From NCBI RefSeq assembly GCF_000012365.1, contig NC_007650.1:1798001-1862000 (forward strand): DNA of 64,000 bases. Direction: 5' to 3'. The position numbers were made by a program, and so were the translations under genes. This document shows, one piece after another, positions 1 to 8,854 of the stretch. A model generated the notes under the pieces. That model made no database searches. It was not told the origin of the DNA and saw nothing but the letters and a program-made list of their open reading frames with translations. Numbering within the stretch: the stretch's first letter is position 1; each line of letters begins with the position of its first letter. This DNA is from Burkholderia thailandensis E264 (GTDB lineage Bacteria; Pseudomonadota; Gammaproteobacteria; Burkholderiales; Burkholderiaceae).

Positions 1-433
1 CAGGATTTCCTGCGCATCGCGGTCGAGCCAGAAATGCTCGTCGCGGCGATGCCGGAGAAAATGCAGCGCGGACGAAAAGCCGATTTGCCACGACGTCAGG
101 CCGCCGTCGGCGCACGGTATGCACGTAGCCGTGGATCGGCCGGTAGTCGGCATTCAGGTCGAGCACGCCGCGCGGCGGCTGCATCCACAGCGTCACCGGC
201 TGGGCGATCAGCGCGTCGGGATTCAGGTCGTCGCGCGTGGTCGCGGCGTCGATCGTCCATGTGTAATCGCGGCCGAGCTGGGCGCAGCCGAGCGCACGTA
301 ACGGAATCAGCGTGTTCGCGCCGAGCGGCGTGTCGAGCTTCAGCAGCCGCTCGCGCTGCAACAGCCCACGATGCATCGCCTCGAAGATCGGCGCAAACGC
401 CGTCCCCTGCGGCTCGCGTGGCCCCAATGTCAT
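1..433 (-). pseudogene. vgrG: vgrG 5' fragment, frameshifted (type VI secretion spike protein)
   Basis: Reading minus from the ATG at 433 gives a protein beginning MTLGPREPQGTAFAPIFEAM, followed by LLKLDTPLGANTLIPLRALG and a segment around PVTLWM and YRPIHGYVHTVR, the usual N-terminal domain of Burkholderia VgrG/Rhs-Vgr tail-spike proteins. At about 103-112 the reading frame changes. The family sequence continues in another frame as DGGLTSWQIGFSSALHFLRH and then RRDEHFWLDRDAQEIL to the window edge. A few codons expected between HTVR and DGGL are also missing, so a small deletion is the likely cause. VgrG trimers form the T6SS needle tip together with Hcp and PAAR. The gene continues beyond position 1, so the fate of the C-terminus is unknown. 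A sequencing error at this point is the alternative to true inactivation. Confidence 0.82.
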
Positions 434-963
434 TGTTCCAATCCTTTTTTTCTCTCAGGTTCGCCGGATTGGGGCATGTCGCGCCCCTTGTTCTCGGGCA
501 ATCTCGCGCGGTATCGGAACCGGCGAACCGCCTTCTTCTTTGCCGAATAAGGATGCCAAATCCGCTGAGCAATTCCTCAAATCGGCATGGCTTCCGGCCC
601 GCCATGCCGGCGGTCATTCAATCGACATTGATTTCTGAAGGTAGTAGAAGCGTGCGGCACGGCTGGATATCGGCAAGGGTTTGCGAGACCGCGTGCTTCC
701 GCCATCCAAATGCCTGTCTGCTTCTCAGCGCCCACCTGAACCGGCGCACGAACTCTTCGAGGTAATGCTGAACGACGCGACACAGGTTCACCAACGCCGG
801 CTGGCACTAGGCACTCGCTCGATATGCGCATTTGCTCAATACGCAATCGCTCGCGACGACAATACGCCGAAATTACCGGCACTCGCCCTTCCGCGCGGTT
901 CGCGCCGCAACGCCGTGAGGACGCGCTTTCCCGCCGAACAAACGATTCCGTGCCAGCGGCACG
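434..963. other. Intergenic, 530 bp, no gene supported
   Basis: This stretch lies between the vgrG start and the porin stop. Open frames here lack a ribosome site and any recognisable motif. Its left third is less GC-rich and probably carries the vgrG promoter. No operator, repeat or RNA was recognised with confidence. Confidence 0.5.
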
Positions 964-2166
964 TCAGAAATCCACTTTCACCCCCGCCATCATCGCGAGT
1001 TGCCGGCCCGAATGGCTGTTCGCCAAGACGGGAATCTGCGCGTAGTTCACGGGATCGCCGTTCGCATCGCCGCCGAGCCCACGCCCCGACGCGATCTGTC
1101 CGATCGCGACCGCATACAGCGCCGTGCGTTTCGACAAACTATAGTTCGCACCGACGTTGAATTGATGAAAGCGCGTCGTCCCTCGGCTGTCGGCCTTCGC
1201 GTTGTTGAAGATGTATGCGATGCCGCCGCGCAGCATCGGTGTGAACGCGTATGTCGCATTCAGTTCGGCAATGTCGAACGCGATCGATGCACGCTGCGGA
1301 TGCGCGGCGGTCACGAAGTACGCGCTGTCGTCGAGGCGAGTGTGCGTATAGGCGAGCGCAATGGTCGCGTCGCCGAGCGCAATCGAGCCGCCGACGCCGA
1401 ATGCCTGCATCGACGCCGCATCCTGCAATTGGCAGTACATCGCGCCCGCGTTGCTGCACGCGAAATCGCCGATGTATCCGCTCGCGCCGCCGAGCGCGGC
1501 GTCGAGCGGCTGCCGCAAATTCAGATAGCCGATGCCGAACGAAATCGGCGCGCGGTTGTAGGCAGCGGCGACCGAATAGCCGCGGCGCGCGGAGAAATCT
1601 CCTGCCTGGCCGCCGAAGCTGAATGTGCCGCCGAACGTCAGTCCGTCGAAATCGGCGCTCGTGAACTTGATCTCGTTGTTGAAGTTGAACGCCGCATTCA
1701 GATTGTCGACATCGCCAAAATGCGCGCCGTACGGTGTCGCCCAGCTGTTGCTCGATGCGTACGCGCCGAGCGTATCGGTGTACGAATCGTATTGGCGTCC
1801 GACGCCGAGCGTGCCGTATGCGTCGTGCCGCAAGCCGACCCACGCCTGGCGGCTGAACGCCGCACCGCCCTGCAACGCCTGACCGCTCGCCGACAGGAAT
1901 TGCTGCTCGAGCGTGAACACCGCCTTCAAGCCGCCGCCAAGCGCCTCCACGCCCTGCAACCCCCATCGCGAAGGCACCAGGTTTCCGCCGCCCATCTGCC
2001 ACGCATGAGCGCCGCTCACGCTGCCGTCCGCGCGCGTGAACTGCTGATTCGTCGAATAGATGATGCCCGTGTCCACCGTGCCGTACAGCGTGACGCTGCT
2101 TTGCGCGCGAGCCGGCGCAACGGCGGCGACCGCGACGCCGGCCGCGATCCAGGTTCTGATTTTCAT
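964..2166 (-). CDS. Outer-membrane porin, Gram-negative general porin family
   Basis: A 400-residue protein with a Sec signal peptide (residues 1-21, cleavage ARA|QSS). The mature start SSVTLYGTVDTGI is the classic beta-strand 1 of Burkholderia/Neisseria-type trimeric porins. The body contains LVPSRWGLQGVEALGGGLKA and AFSRQAWVGL, both typical of the family, and the protein ends in a terminal Phe (GVKVDF), the outer-membrane assembly signal. It should form a 16-stranded channel for small hydrophilic solutes. The start has a good ribosome site (GGGAG-rich) just upstream. Two copies of a CCGAATCGGC motif lie upstream, one shared with the LuxR gene at 8855-9568. The porin may therefore belong to the neighbouring catabolic regulon, but substrate specificity cannot be read from the sequence. 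Confidence 0.93.
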   Translation of the reverse strand: MKIRTWIAAGVAVAAVAPARAQSSVTLYGTVDTGIIYSTNQQFTRADGSVSGAHAWQMGGGNLVPSRWGLQGVEALGGGLKAVFTLEQQFLSASGQALQGGAAFSRQAWVGLRHDAYGTLGVGRQYDSYTDTLGAYASSNSWATPYGAHFGDVDNLNAAFNFNNEIKFTSADFDGLTFGGTFSFGGQAGDFSARRGYSVAAAYNRAPISFGIGYLNLRQPLDAALGGASGYIGDFACSNAGAMYCQLQDAASMQAFGVGGSIALGDATIALAYTHTRLDDSAYFVTAAHPQRASIAFDIAELNATYAFTPMLRGGIAYIFNNAKADSRGTTRFHQFNVGANYSLSKRTALYAVAIGQIASGRGLGGDANGDPVNYAQIPVLANSHSGRQLAMMAGVKVDF

Positions 2167-2205
2167 GCTCCACCCACTCCCTTCGTTGATCGGGATTGCA
2201 AACCA

Positions 2206-2284
2206 ATCGACCGAATCGGCTCGATCGGCGGCAGTGGAGGAACTCTATCCAGCGAAAATTCGGGCCCTGTATCCCGAATCGGCA
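2206..2284. promoter_or_regulatory. Two CCGAATCGGC motifs upstream of the porin
   Basis: CCGAATCGGC occurs at 2211-2220 and 2274-2283, exactly 63 bp apart (about six helical turns), 45 and 108 bp upstream of the porin ATG. The second copy sits in CCCGAATCGGCAAAT, a 15-base word repeated identically upstream of the LuxR-type gene (9626-9640). The core is near-palindromic (CCG-AAT-CGG). A regulator-binding function is inferred. Confidence 0.45.
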
Positions 2285-2394
2285 AATGCATCGGCGCGGC
2301 GTGCGACGCACTCCGGATCGCGAACGCGCCCATTGCCCCGCGCGCGCGACGCGCGACGCGAGGGCGTCACATCAGGAATGCGCGATGCCGAAAC

Positions 2395-3333
2395 TCAGGA
2401 CAGACGACGCGTCTGCGACGGCAACTCGCCGAACAGGCCGCGGTACTCGCGCGCGAAATAGCCGAGATGCGTGAAGCCCCAGCGCGCCGCGGCCTCGCCG
2501 ACGCACAGCGCATCGGCGGACGTCGTGCGCAGCAGACGGCGCACGGCGTTCAGACGGATCGTGCGCAAGTACGTGACGGGCGTCACGTCGGCGACGCGCT
2601 GAAAGCTCGTCTGCAGCGTGCGCCGGCTGCAGCGCAGCGCACGGCATAGCTCGAGCACCGTCACGGGCTCCTCGGGACGCGCCCGAAGATAGCGCTCGCA
2701 GCGGCCGACGATATCGCTGTACGTCGCATGCGTGATGTCGCGCCGCTCCTCGCCGATCCCGCCCGCGAGCGCATCGAGGAACACGCCGAGCATCGCGTCG
2801 CGAAACATCTTGCGGGTCGCGTCGTATTCGAGCCACGTCGGATTGCGCTGCGCATCGTCGATATACGACGACAGGCGCGCGCCGAGCGCCGCGCCCTGAT
2901 CGTCCCTCAACCGGGTCACGTGCCGCGGCGCACGGTTTTCGCGCGCGCCGAATTCGGCTTCGCACAGCTCGTCGATCATGTCCGGCGCGGCGCTGATGCC
3001 GACGAGCCGCATCCCTTCCGGCGTGTGGAACTCGAAGTCCTCGCCGGGGCGCAACGCGAGCAGCGCGTAGCCGTCGACATGTTGCCGCTGGAACGTCCCC
3101 GACAGCGGCACGAGCACGGGCACCGCAAGCGACGTGCGCCCCTCCGGCGACACGCCCGTCTGCGCGACGCGGCGGTTCGTCGTTTCGCGGAAGAAGTGGA
3201 AATCGTCGTACAAAACCTGCGTGACCGTGCCCTTGAAGCGGCCGGGCGTCATCTGCCGGTAGACCTGACGCCAGCCGGCGATGGCGAGCCCGTGATCGTG
3301 GACGTCTTCGAGCGAACGCGACTGGAACAACAT
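2395..3333 (-). CDS. AraC-family transcriptional regulator, EutR-like
   Basis: A 312-residue protein. The start at 3333 (MLFQSRSLEDVHDHG) is chosen because the family N-terminus begins there; the open frame extending to 3603 is non-family sequence. The N-terminal two thirds form an AraC-binding-type sensory domain resembling EutR-like regulators (GWRQVYRQMTPGRFKGTVTQ). The last ~100 residues hold two helix-turn-helix motifs, with LCRALRCSRRTLQTSFQ and AAARWGFTHLGYFAREYRGL followed by FGELPSQ, the standard AraC/XylS signature. It lies downstream of the permease and DUF3156 genes on the same strand and probably senses a metabolite of this cluster. The inducer is unknown; an ethanolamine-like or other amine is a guess from family resemblance. 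Confidence 0.88.
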   Translation of the reverse strand: MLFQSRSLEDVHDHGLAIAGWRQVYRQMTPGRFKGTVTQVLYDDFHFFRETTNRRVAQTGVSPEGRTSLAVPVLVPLSGTFQRQHVDGYALLALRPGEDFEFHTPEGMRLVGISAAPDMIDELCEAEFGARENRAPRHVTRLRDDQGAALGARLSSYIDDAQRNPTWLEYDATRKMFRDAMLGVFLDALAGGIGEERRDITHATYSDIVGRCERYLRARPEEPVTVLELCRALRCSRRTLQTSFQRVADVTPVTYLRTIRLNAVRRLLRTTSADALCVGEAAARWGFTHLGYFAREYRGLFGELPSQTRRLS

Positions 3334-3421
3334 GGATGCCTCCAGAGAATTCCGATGCAGCGTGACGGCGGGCCCCGCAGCGACGCGGCGCGGCCACCGG
3401 CCGCCAGCCGCCCGTCCGGCG

Positions 3422-4042
3422 TCAATCTCCCGGCAGGCGCGCAAGCGCGGCTTCGAAACCGGCGAACGCCGCATGCAGCGCATCGCGCTGCGTGTCGGCA
3501 AGACGCACGTAACGCCGGAACGACGGCATCCTGCCGACCACTTCGCTGCCGCCGAACGGCACGATGCGCAGCGTCCAGCGCCGGCCGCGCGCGGCGATCT
3601 CACAGTATGTCAGATCGAGTGCCGCCAGCGGCGCGTTGAGCGAGGGCACGGCGAGCAGCGCCCGAACGAGCGAGCCGAATCGCGCGTCCGCGTCGCGCGC
3701 GATCGTTGCGGCGGCCGGCCCGCGACGCACCCACCCGCTCGCGGCAATCGATGCCGAGCCGTGCGTGTCGGGGCCCGCGAGCGTCCTCTCCAGTTGCACG
3801 CTGACCGTATGCAGCAGAAATTGCCGATCGACACGCTCGGTCGCACGCAACGCGATGCCGTCGTCGAGCGCCATTCGCGCGGCGTCGCCGCCGCCGGCCG
3901 CGGCAAGCGCCGCGCCCAGATCCGCGGCGACGCGCGCGAGCGTCGCGCCGCGCCGATAGCCGGGTACGTCCCCCGGTGCAAACCGGCGCAGTCGGCCGGC
4001 CAGCAACGCCACGCGGCCGACGCCCGTCGATCGCCCGCTCAC
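3422..4042 (-). CDS. DUF3156 family protein
   Basis: A 206-residue protein of unknown function, read as DUF3156 from memory of the family and its usual association with APC permeases. The GTG start at 4042 overlaps the permease stop (GTGA), so the two are translationally coupled. The sequence contains LERTLAGPDTHGSASIAASG near the middle and FGGSEVVGRMPSFRRYVRL near the C-terminus; no signal peptide or membrane segment is visible. An open frame continues upstream to 5656 in the same frame, but that part is the shadow of the permease. Tight coupling suggests a role in transporter function or in handling the imported substrate, which is an inference only. Confidence 0.75.
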   Translation of the reverse strand: MSGRSTGVGRVALLAGRLRRFAPGDVPGYRRGATLARVAADLGAALAAAGGGDAARMALDDGIALRATERVDRQFLLHTVSVQLERTLAGPDTHGSASIAASGWVRRGPAAATIARDADARFGSLVRALLAVPSLNAPLAALDLTYCEIAARGRRWTLRIVPFGGSEVVGRMPSFRRYVRLADTQRDALHAAFAGFEAALARLPGD

Positions 4043-5529
4043 CGCACGTGCTCGTTGCGCAGCACCTCTTCGGCGGGCACCGGCCGAAACGGATGCTTGC
4101 GCTGCACGACGACTGTCCAGAACAGCGCATAGAGCGCGGTGAGACCGAGCATCGCGCCGAATGGCACGTAGATGTCGCGGCGATTCATTCCCGGCGGCGC
4201 GATGTACCAGATCGCGAGCACGATGCCGGCGCTGGACACGATCTGCGGCAGCGGAAACCAAGGCGACCGGTACGGCCGCGGCAGATCCGGGCGGCGGATC
4301 CGGAGCATCACGACCGACAGCGTGACGAGCAGATATGCGGTGCCCCACGCGCAGGTCGCGGCGAGCACGAGGTGCATGATGCTGTCGAGATCGCCGTGGA
4401 TGATCCACGCATGCGCGATCGGCACGATGGCCGCGGCGACGATGCCGACGACCGGCGTGCGAAAGCGCGGATGCAGGTATGCGAAGCACTTCGGCAGCGC
4501 GCCATCGACAGCCATGCCGTACAGGATGCGCGGCAGCCCGGCCATCAGCGTGTTGATCGTCGCGGCACCGGCGAACAGGAACGCGACGCCGAACCACACG
4601 CGCCCGAACGGGCCGAGCACCCGCAGCGCGAACGCGGGAATCGCGCCGGGCGTGTCGAGCAGATGCGTGAGGCCGTCCGCCGTTACCGCGACGTTCGGCA
4701 CCTGCCGCTTGATCGCCGCGCCGTAGACGAACATGCAGACCGCGACGCCCGCGAGCCCGAGCGCCATCGCACGCGGAATCGTCTTGCCGGGCGTCTTCAT
4801 TTCCGGCGCGAGCGGCGTGACGAACTCGCAGCCGACGAACATGAACATCGCCATCCCGACGAGCGACAGCACCGCCGGCACCGACGCGCCGACCTCCGAG
4901 CGCCCGAACCAGCCGTCGAGCTGCACGGCGGGCGCGGCTGCGAGCCCGAGCGCGCCGAAGATCATCAGTGACAGCCACATGCCGATCGTCAACACGATCT
5001 CGAGCTTGCTGAACACCTTGATGCCGATGATGTTGGTGATCGCGAACGTCGCGACGAGACCGACGCCGACGAGCCACGCACTGTTGTGCCGCTCGAACGC
5101 CGCGTTCAGCGATTCGAAGTTCACGAGCGCCATGATGCCGCTCAGGATCGTCTCCGCCGTGCCGGCGAACACGTGGACGAGGAAATACGCGGAGATCGTA
5201 CCGGTGATCGCCCAGAATCGGCCGAGCCCGCACGACAGGTAGTCGTAGACGGAGCCCGCCGTCGGCAGCATCGCCGCCGCCTCGGAAAACGTCGTCGCCT
5301 GCGCCTGCATCATCACGAACGCGATGACCATCGCAACCGCGAACGCCCAGCCGCCCATCCCGAAGCCGGACGTCGCGGTCAGGATCACCGGGCTCGCCAT
5401 GATGAGGCCGACGGCGCTCGCGAGCGCCGTCGGAAAGCCCACCGCGCCGGCCGCCAGCGAGGGCTGCCCGTTCGCGTCGCCGGACGGCGTCGCGGCCCGC
5501 GCATTCGAATAATCCGATAAATCCGACAT
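4039..5529 (-). CDS. APC-superfamily amino-acid/amine permease
   Basis: A 496-residue, ~12-helix membrane protein. The N-terminal region carries the first family helix (GFPTALASAVGLIMASPVIL) and a discontinuous TM1-like ATSGFGMGG segment; later segments include GMAMFMFVGCEFVTPLAPEM and PFGRVWFGVAFLFAG. These are typical of H+ or Na+-coupled importers of amino acids, polyamines or related amines. A good ribosome site (AAGGAG) precedes the ATG. A TAGCGCAAATTGGCA motif lies 61 bp upstream (5590-5604), shared with the ALDH promoter. The adjacent aminotransferase and ALDH genes suggest that the substrate is a primary amine or omega-amino acid. Confidence 0.88.
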   Translation of the reverse strand: MSDLSDYSNARAATPSGDANGQPSLAAGAVGFPTALASAVGLIMASPVILTATSGFGMGGWAFAVAMVIAFVMMQAQATTFSEAAAMLPTAGSVYDYLSCGLGRFWAITGTISAYFLVHVFAGTAETILSGIMALVNFESLNAAFERHNSAWLVGVGLVATFAITNIIGIKVFSKLEIVLTIGMWLSLMIFGALGLAAAPAVQLDGWFGRSEVGASVPAVLSLVGMAMFMFVGCEFVTPLAPEMKTPGKTIPRAMALGLAGVAVCMFVYGAAIKRQVPNVAVTADGLTHLLDTPGAIPAFALRVLGPFGRVWFGVAFLFAGAATINTLMAGLPRILYGMAVDGALPKCFAYLHPRFRTPVVGIVAAAIVPIAHAWIIHGDLDSIMHLVLAATCAWGTAYLLVTLSVVMLRIRRPDLPRPYRSPWFPLPQIVSSAGIVLAIWYIAPPGMNRRDIYVPFGAMLGLTALYALFWTVVVQRKHPFRPVPAEEVLRNEHVR

Positions 5530-5589
5530 CCTCGTCTCCTTTGCGATGCGTCAATGTCGAGAAAATACGGAGGCCAAAATTCCCGCGTG

Positions 5590-5604
5590 TAGCGCAAATT
5601 GGCA
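5590..5604. promoter_or_regulatory. Putative operator TAGCGCAAATTGGCA upstream of the permease
   Basis: The 15-base sequence is identical to 8667-8681 upstream of the ALDH gene and matches 11 of 15 bases of the motifs upstream of the LuxR-type gene and the porin. It lies 61 bp before the permease start. Binding by the LuxR-type regulator at 8855-9568 is an inference. Confidence 0.5.
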
Positions 5605-5681
5605 AAACGGCCGGGGCCGCGCGCGCCGCCCCGGCCGTCAGCCGTTTTTCGGTCATCCGTCAGCCGTTTTTCAGCCGCGCG

Positions 5682-7031
5682 TCATCGGCCGCCCGAGAAC
5701 GGCGTCGCGCGAAAGCCGGCTTCGAGGCCCGCGACGATCCGGTCGATCTGCTCGCGTTGAATCACGAGCGGCGGCGACAGAATGATCTTCGTGCCGACCG
5801 GGCGCACCAGCACGCCGTTTTCGCGCGCGACTTCGGCGACCGCGTTCGCGTAGCCCGACATCGGATCGATCGGCGCGCGCGTCGCCTTGTCCGCGACGAG
5901 GTCGAGCGCGACCATCAGCCCCTTGCCGCGCACTTCGCCGACCGCGTCGAAGCGCTCGACGAACGGCTGCAGCGCTTCGATCAGATGCGCGCCCTGCTTC
6001 GCCGCGTTCGCGGGCAGGTTCTCGCGCAGCACGATGTCGAGACTCGCGAGCGCCGCCGCGCATGCGACCGGATGCCCCGAGTACGTGTAGCCGTGCATGA
6101 TCGCGCCGCCGAAGTCCGCGTTCGACGCGAACGCGTCCTCGATCCGCGCGTTCACCGCGGTCGCGCCGAGCGGCACGTAGCCGGACGAGATGCCCTTCGC
6201 GAGGCACATGATGTCGGGCTTCACGCCCCAGCCGCGGCTGCCGAACAGGCTGCCGCTGCGCCCGAAGCCCGTGACGACCTCGTCGGCAATCAGCAGCACG
6301 CCGTAGCGGTCGCAGACCTCGCGCACGAGCGGCCAGTAGTTCGCGGGCGGCACGATCACGCCGCCCGCGCCCTGAACCGGCTCGGCGATGAACGCGGCGA
6401 CCGTGTCCGGGCTCTGGAACAGGATCTCGCGCTCGAGCAGTTCCGCGCAGATGCGGCCGAGCGCCTCGGGGTCCTGCGTGAACGGATTGCGATAGAGCCA
6501 CGGCGTCTCGACATGGAAGCAGCCGGGCAAGTTCGGCTCGTAGTTGCGCCTGAAGACCGTGTTGCCGTTTACCGACGCGCCGCCGAAATGCGTTCCGTGG
6601 TAGCCCTGCTTCAGCGAGATGAACTTCGTGCGGTCGGCCTGCCCGCGCACTTTCCAGTACTGGCGCGCGATCTTGAGCGCGGTCTCGACCGAATCCGAGC
6701 CGCCCGAGCTGTACAGCACGCGGCGCATGCCTTCGGGCTCCATCATGTCGATCAGCTTCGTCGACAGTTCCTCGGCGCGCGGATGCGTGATGCCGTCAAA
6801 TAGCTGGAAGTACTCGAGTTCGTCGAGCTGGCGCACGATCGCTTCCTTGACCTCGGCGCGGTTGTGGCCGACGTTGACGTTCCACAAGCCCGCGACGCCG
6901 TCGACGAGTTGGCGTCCGCGCTCGTCGTACACATGGCAGCCGTCGCCGCGCACGATGCGGATCGGTTCGCGGCGCTTCATGTCGTTCGGGTGCAGCATCG
7001 GGTGCCAGAAACGGGAATCGTTGTAGCTCAT
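5682..7031 (-). CDS. Class III PLP-dependent aminotransferase (amine/omega-amino acid)
   Basis: A 449-residue fold-type I aminotransferase. The Schiff-base lysine is about K279 in CLAKGISSGYVPLGA, and the cofactor aspartate is D250 in LLIADEVVTGFGR. The N-terminal RFWHPMLHPNDMKRREPI and the internal SSGGSDSVETALK and YHGTHFGGAS segments match the putrescine/taurine/beta-alanine:pyruvate group (SpuC-like). It would convert a primary amine plus pyruvate to an aldehyde plus alanine. The ALDH gene lies 37 bp upstream on the same strand, so the aldehyde product is probably oxidised by it. The exact amine cannot be assigned from sequence. Confidence 0.9.
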   Translation of the reverse strand: MSYNDSRFWHPMLHPNDMKRREPIRIVRGDGCHVYDERGRQLVDGVAGLWNVNVGHNRAEVKEAIVRQLDELEYFQLFDGITHPRAEELSTKLIDMMEPEGMRRVLYSSGGSDSVETALKIARQYWKVRGQADRTKFISLKQGYHGTHFGGASVNGNTVFRRNYEPNLPGCFHVETPWLYRNPFTQDPEALGRICAELLEREILFQSPDTVAAFIAEPVQGAGGVIVPPANYWPLVREVCDRYGVLLIADEVVTGFGRSGSLFGSRGWGVKPDIMCLAKGISSGYVPLGATAVNARIEDAFASNADFGGAIMHGYTYSGHPVACAAALASLDIVLRENLPANAAKQGAHLIEALQPFVERFDAVGEVRGKGLMVALDLVADKATRAPIDPMSGYANAVAEVARENGVLVRPVGTKIILSPPLVIQREQIDRIVAGLEAGFRATPFSGGR

Positions 7032-7068
7032 TGCATTGCTCCGGGGAAAAATCGAACAGCCCGCGCGT

Positions 7069-8571
7069 TCAGTGCGCGATGCAGACGGATTTGGTTTCGG
7101 TGAAGCCTTCGATCGCGTATTGGCCGAACTCGCGGCCGATGCCCGATTGCTTGTAGCCGCCGAACGGCATCGACGGGTCGAGCGGAATGTGGCAGTTGAC
7201 CCAGACGGTGCCCGCCTCGATCTGCGGCACGAGATCCATCACCGCCTTCAGGTCGTTGCTCCACAGGCTCGCGGCGAGCCCGTACGGCGACGCGTTCGCG
7301 AGCCGCACCGCCTCGGCCGGATCGTCGAACGGCAGCACGACGACGACCGGCCCGAACACTTCGTCGCGCACGATCGCGCTGTCGTGCGCCGCATCGGCGA
7401 TCACGGCCGGGCGCACGAAGTAGCCGGGCAGATCGTCCGCGCGCGTGCCGCCCGTGAGGAACGTCAGGCCCTCGCGGCGCGCTACTTCGATGTGCTGCAC
7501 GACCTTGTCGCGATGATGCGCGGACACGAGCGGGTTGATCTGCGCGGCCGGATCGAGCCCCGGGCCGAGCCGCATGGCCGCGGCGACGTCGGCCAGCCCT
7601 TGCGCGAGCCGGCGGAACTTGCTGCGGTGCACGTAGATGCGCGACGCGGCCGCGCACACCTGCCCCTGATTGAAGAAAGCGCCCGCCGCGACGCCGCCGA
7701 GCGCCGCATCGACGTCGACATCGTCGAGCATCACGATCGGATTCTTGCCGCCGAGCTCGAGCGAGAAGCGCGTCATGTTCTGCACGGCGGCCGCGCCGAC
7801 GAGCTTGCCCGTCGCGGTCGAGCCGGTGAACGAGATCTTGCGGACCGACGGATGGCCCGCGAGCGCCGCGCCGCATTCCCGCCCGCCCGTCACGACGTTG
7901 AACACCCCGGCCGGCACGCCCGCTTCGAGCGCGAGCTCGGCGAGCCTGAGCGCGGTGAGCGGCGTCTCGGGCGACGGCTTCAGCACGACCGTGCAGCCCG
8001 CCGCGAGCGCCGGCACGAGCTTCCACACAGCGATCATCAGCGGGAAGTTCCACGGCACGATCGCGGCGACGACGCCGACCGGTTCCTTGCGCGTGTACGC
8101 GGTGTAGCGGGCGCCGGGCGGAAACGGAATCGATACGTCGAGCGTCTGCCCGGTGATCTTCGTCGCCCAGCCCGCCATGTAGCGGACGTATTCGATCGTC
8201 GCGCCCACTTCCACGCCGCGCGACACGAGAATCGACTTGCCCTGGTTCAGCGTTTCGAGCTGCGCGAGCTCCTCCGCATGCGCTTCGAGCACGTCGGCGA
8301 GCTTCAGCAGGACCCGCTCGCGATCGGCGGGCCGCAGCCCGCTCCAGACGCGCGCGTCGAATGCGCGCTTCGCGCTCGCGACGGCGGCGTCGACGTCGTG
8401 CGCATCGGCGTCGGGCACGCGCGAAAGACGCTCGCCCGTGGCGGGGTCGTACACGTCGAGCCGGCGCGGCGAATGCGCGGCGCGCATCGCGCCGTCGATG
8501 AAGATGCCGAATTCGCGCTTGGTGAAAGCGCGCACCGTGTCGGCCACGGCGACGAGGTCGGTCTGTGTCAT
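7069..8571 (-). CDS. NAD-dependent aldehyde dehydrogenase, phenylacetaldehyde dehydrogenase-like
   Basis: A 500-residue ALDH-superfamily enzyme. The catalytic cysteine is C306 in FFNQGQVCAAASRIYV, the general base is E272 in LELGGK, and the Rossmann motif FTGSTATGK lies near residue 248. The PWNFPLMIAVWKLVPALAAG segment is typical of the FeaB/StyD phenylacetaldehyde dehydrogenase subgroup, but gamma-aminobutyraldehyde dehydrogenases are close relatives. It would oxidise the aldehyde made by the downstream aminotransferase to an acid. The TAGCGCAAATTGGCA motif lies 96 bp upstream. The start is the MTQTDL ATG at 8571; upstream in-frame sequence is unrelated. Confidence 0.92.
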   Translation of the reverse strand: MTQTDLVAVADTVRAFTKREFGIFIDGAMRAAHSPRRLDVYDPATGERLSRVPDADAHDVDAAVASAKRAFDARVWSGLRPADRERVLLKLADVLEAHAEELAQLETLNQGKSILVSRGVEVGATIEYVRYMAGWATKITGQTLDVSIPFPPGARYTAYTRKEPVGVVAAIVPWNFPLMIAVWKLVPALAAGCTVVLKPSPETPLTALRLAELALEAGVPAGVFNVVTGGRECGAALAGHPSVRKISFTGSTATGKLVGAAAVQNMTRFSLELGGKNPIVMLDDVDVDAALGGVAAGAFFNQGQVCAAASRIYVHRSKFRRLAQGLADVAAAMRLGPGLDPAAQINPLVSAHHRDKVVQHIEVARREGLTFLTGGTRADDLPGYFVRPAVIADAAHDSAIVRDEVFGPVVVVLPFDDPAEAVRLANASPYGLAASLWSNDLKAVMDLVPQIEAGTVWVNCHIPLDPSMPFGGYKQSGIGREFGQYAIEGFTETKSVCIAH

Positions 8572-8666
8572 GTGCGTCTCGTGTTGGGGTTCGATCGGCC
8601 GGCCCGCGCCGGACATGGCGGCGCGGATCGGTCGGACCAATGTAACGACGCGGCTTCTCGGCGGGT

Positions 8667-8681
8667 TAGCGCAAATTGGCA
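8667..8681. promoter_or_regulatory. Putative operator TAGCGCAAATTGGCA upstream of the ALDH-aminotransferase operon
   Basis: Identical over 15 bases to 5590-5604 upstream of the permease. The two ALDH-side and permease-side copies also share an extended GT(T/G)AGCGCAAATTGGCA-type context. Exact duplication in two promoter regions of one pathway supports a regulatory role; the binding protein is inferred. Confidence 0.5.
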
Positions 8682-8854
8682 GGTTGGGCGGGGCCGCGGG
8701 GACGCGGCCGGGTTGCGCGGGGCTGTACGGCGCGTCGCTTCTCGCGGATCGCGCGCTCGTCCGTCTTCGCGCCCGTCGCGTCCGCTTCACCCGGCGTCCG
8801 AGCCATGTCGCACGCGGCCGCGCCGCCGAACCGCAGCCAACGACCGGCCGCCCG

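Noticed and set aside
573..587. TTCCTCAAATCGGCA, similar to the LuxR-regulon motif, upstream of vgrG
   Set aside because: It matches only 11 of 15 bases, lies 140 bp from a broken gene outside the pathway and may be chance.
577..882. 101-codon minus-strand frame between vgrG and the porin
   Set aside because: No ribosome site, domain or signal peptide; composition not distinctive.
1000..2649. 549-codon open frame on the plus strand across the porin
   Set aside because: Shadow of the porin gene; composition typical of antisense GC-rich frames.
3422..5656. 744-codon open frame on the minus strand
   Set aside because: Only its last 206 codons are real (DUF3156); the rest is the shadow of the permease.
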